Shown here: positions 14,036 to 14,590 of the stretch, piece after piece | Position numbering within the stretch: the first letter of the stretch is position 1 | Layout of the letters: the number at the start of each line of letters is the position of its first letter | Assembly: GCA_949118805.1 (NCBI GenBank) | Contig: CASAUJ010000035.1 | Location: 1 to 14,590, forward strand | DNA: 14,590 nt | DNA from: an uncultured Clostridia bacterium | Lineage (GTDB): Bacteria; Bacillota; Clostridia; TANB77; CAG-508 | Direction: 5' to 3' | The notes under the pieces: generated by a model | Seen by the model: only the letters and a program-made list of their open reading frames with translations | Told to the model about the DNA's origin: nothing | Databases searched by the model: none | Program-made: the position numbers and the translations under genes

Positions 14036-14062
14036 AAATCGTTTCGTCTAGTGCGACGATTT
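14036..14062. repeat. Second hairpin next to the leader terminator
   Basis: Arms AAATCGT and ACGATTT with a 13-base loop, two bases from the neighbouring terminator hairpin. The pair of adjacent hairpins, richer in GC than the flanks, suggests a structured RNA leader or a small RNA. Confidence 0.55.
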
Positions 14063-14223
14063 TACTTAATGGAGCGATATTCTTACAAGTTACGAACTTT
14101 CTTATTCTCTTTCTAAAGGTAGAATATATAATTTATTATTGAATTTCAATAGAAGTATAGAAAAATTTTGTCATTTATTATATAATTTCAATGAATTTTA
14201 AAATCGTGAATGGAGGAAGTATA

Positions 14224-14590
14224 ATGAAGTTTTATATAGGATCTGGATTTAAAAATTGTGAACTAGTTAATTATTATTCAAAAATATTGGAAGAGAATGG
14301 ATGGCATCATACTTATAACTGGGCAAAAAATATTATCAATGATGAAACTATTGAAGATTTAATAGAATATTCTAAATCAGAGAAAAAAGGAATTATAGAT
14401 GCTGATGTAGTAATTATATTATTACCTGCTGGAAGAGGAACTCATATTGAACTAGGTATGGCATTAGCATTAAACAAAAAAATTTTCTTATGTTCTGCTA
14501 CAGAAGATGAATTTAGTATTGAAAATACTGTTAATTTTTATCAATTACCTAACATCGTTAGACTAGTCGGAACAGCTGATGAAAATATAA
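14224..14590 (+). CDS. Nucleoside 2-deoxyribosyltransferase-like protein, 3' end cut off
   Basis: The 122 visible codons begin MKFYIGSGFKNCELVNYYSK and contain DADVVIILLPAGRGTHIELG followed by MALALNKKIFL. The early G-S-G-F loop and the D-x-V-[IL]-x-L-P-x-G-R-G-T-H-x-E-L-G-x-A pattern are those of the nucleoside 2-deoxyribosyltransferase fold; the Glu in HIELG aligns with the catalytic or binding glutamate of that family. Members transfer deoxyribose between bases or hydrolyse modified nucleotides; many small ones sit in phage or defence-related islands. GGAGGAA is 6-7 bases before the ATG. A GTC-GGA near the right edge contains CGG across codons with the frame intact. The frame is open to the window edge. 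Confidence 0.85.
   Translation, partial: MKFYIGSGFKNCELVNYYSKILEENGWHHTYNWAKNIINDETIEDLIEYSKSEKKGIIDADVVIILLPAGRGTHIELGMALALNKKIFLCSATEDEFSIENTVNFYQLPNIVRLVGTADENI

Noticed and set aside
1..14590. tRNA, rRNA or CRISPR features, including a candidate decoding tRNA
   Set aside because: No cloverleaf-like segment, no rRNA motif and no spaced direct repeats were seen; any special tRNA must lie outside the window.

Overview
The window looks like chromosomal DNA from a low-GC, endospore-forming Clostridia-type Firmicute, probably an uncultured gut lineage. The evidence is the very A+T-rich coding, strong AGGAGG ribosome sites, a zinc-ribbon L28, a SpoVM microprotein, and the gene neighbourhood prpC-prkC-rsgA-rpe with spoVM and rpmB close by. 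That neighbourhood resembles the Bacillus subtilis order prpC-prkC-rsgA(cpgA)-rpe-thiN-spoVM-rpmB.

Layout: trigger factor (tig, partial, minus); rpmB (plus); a prepilin-like secreted protein with Ig-like repeats (minus); a 65-bp perfect palindrome; spoVM and a 49-aa membrane microprotein (minus); nth, then a membrane protein with a bactofilin-like repeat domain (plus); rpe, rsgA, prkC and prpC (minus); mutS2 (plus); about 1.5 kb of decayed or accessory DNA with two small minus-strand hypothetical genes; and the start of a nucleoside 2-deoxyribosyltransferase-like gene (plus, cut by the right edge).

Main observation: five genes (the prepilin-like gene, nth, rpe, rsgA, mutS2) are each split by one +1 frameshift, and each frameshift falls on an in-frame CGG codon. 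Skipping the C, so that GGN is read as Gly, restores full-length proteins with intact motifs: DTPGF in RsgA, GPNTGGKT in MutS2, a SPVVSLKS tail in the prepilin-like protein, and family-typical lengths for Nth, RPE, RsgA and MutS2. By eye, these five are the only in-frame CGG codons in any gene of the window. Fourteen further CGG trinucleotides lie across codon boundaries in the coding strands and none is linked to a frameshift. CGU, CGC, CGA and AGG are used as ordinary codons, several at conserved arginines. The pattern fits neither random decay nor a sequence-context sequencing error. It suggests that in this organism CGG is not a normal Arg codon and is resolved by efficient +1 decoding, either as CGGN read as Gly by an unusual tRNA, or as an unassigned A-site codon that lets tRNA-Gly read the +1 GGN.

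How the genes relate: PrpC/PrkC is the PP2C phosphatase and PASTA kinase signalling pair. RsgA (ribosome small-subunit maturation), RPE (pentose phosphate pathway), L28 and trigger factor are growth and translation functions. Nth and MutS2 act on DNA and, in MutS2's case, also on collided ribosomes. SpoVM anchors spore-coat assembly. The right-hand 2 kb reads as an accessory insertion site.
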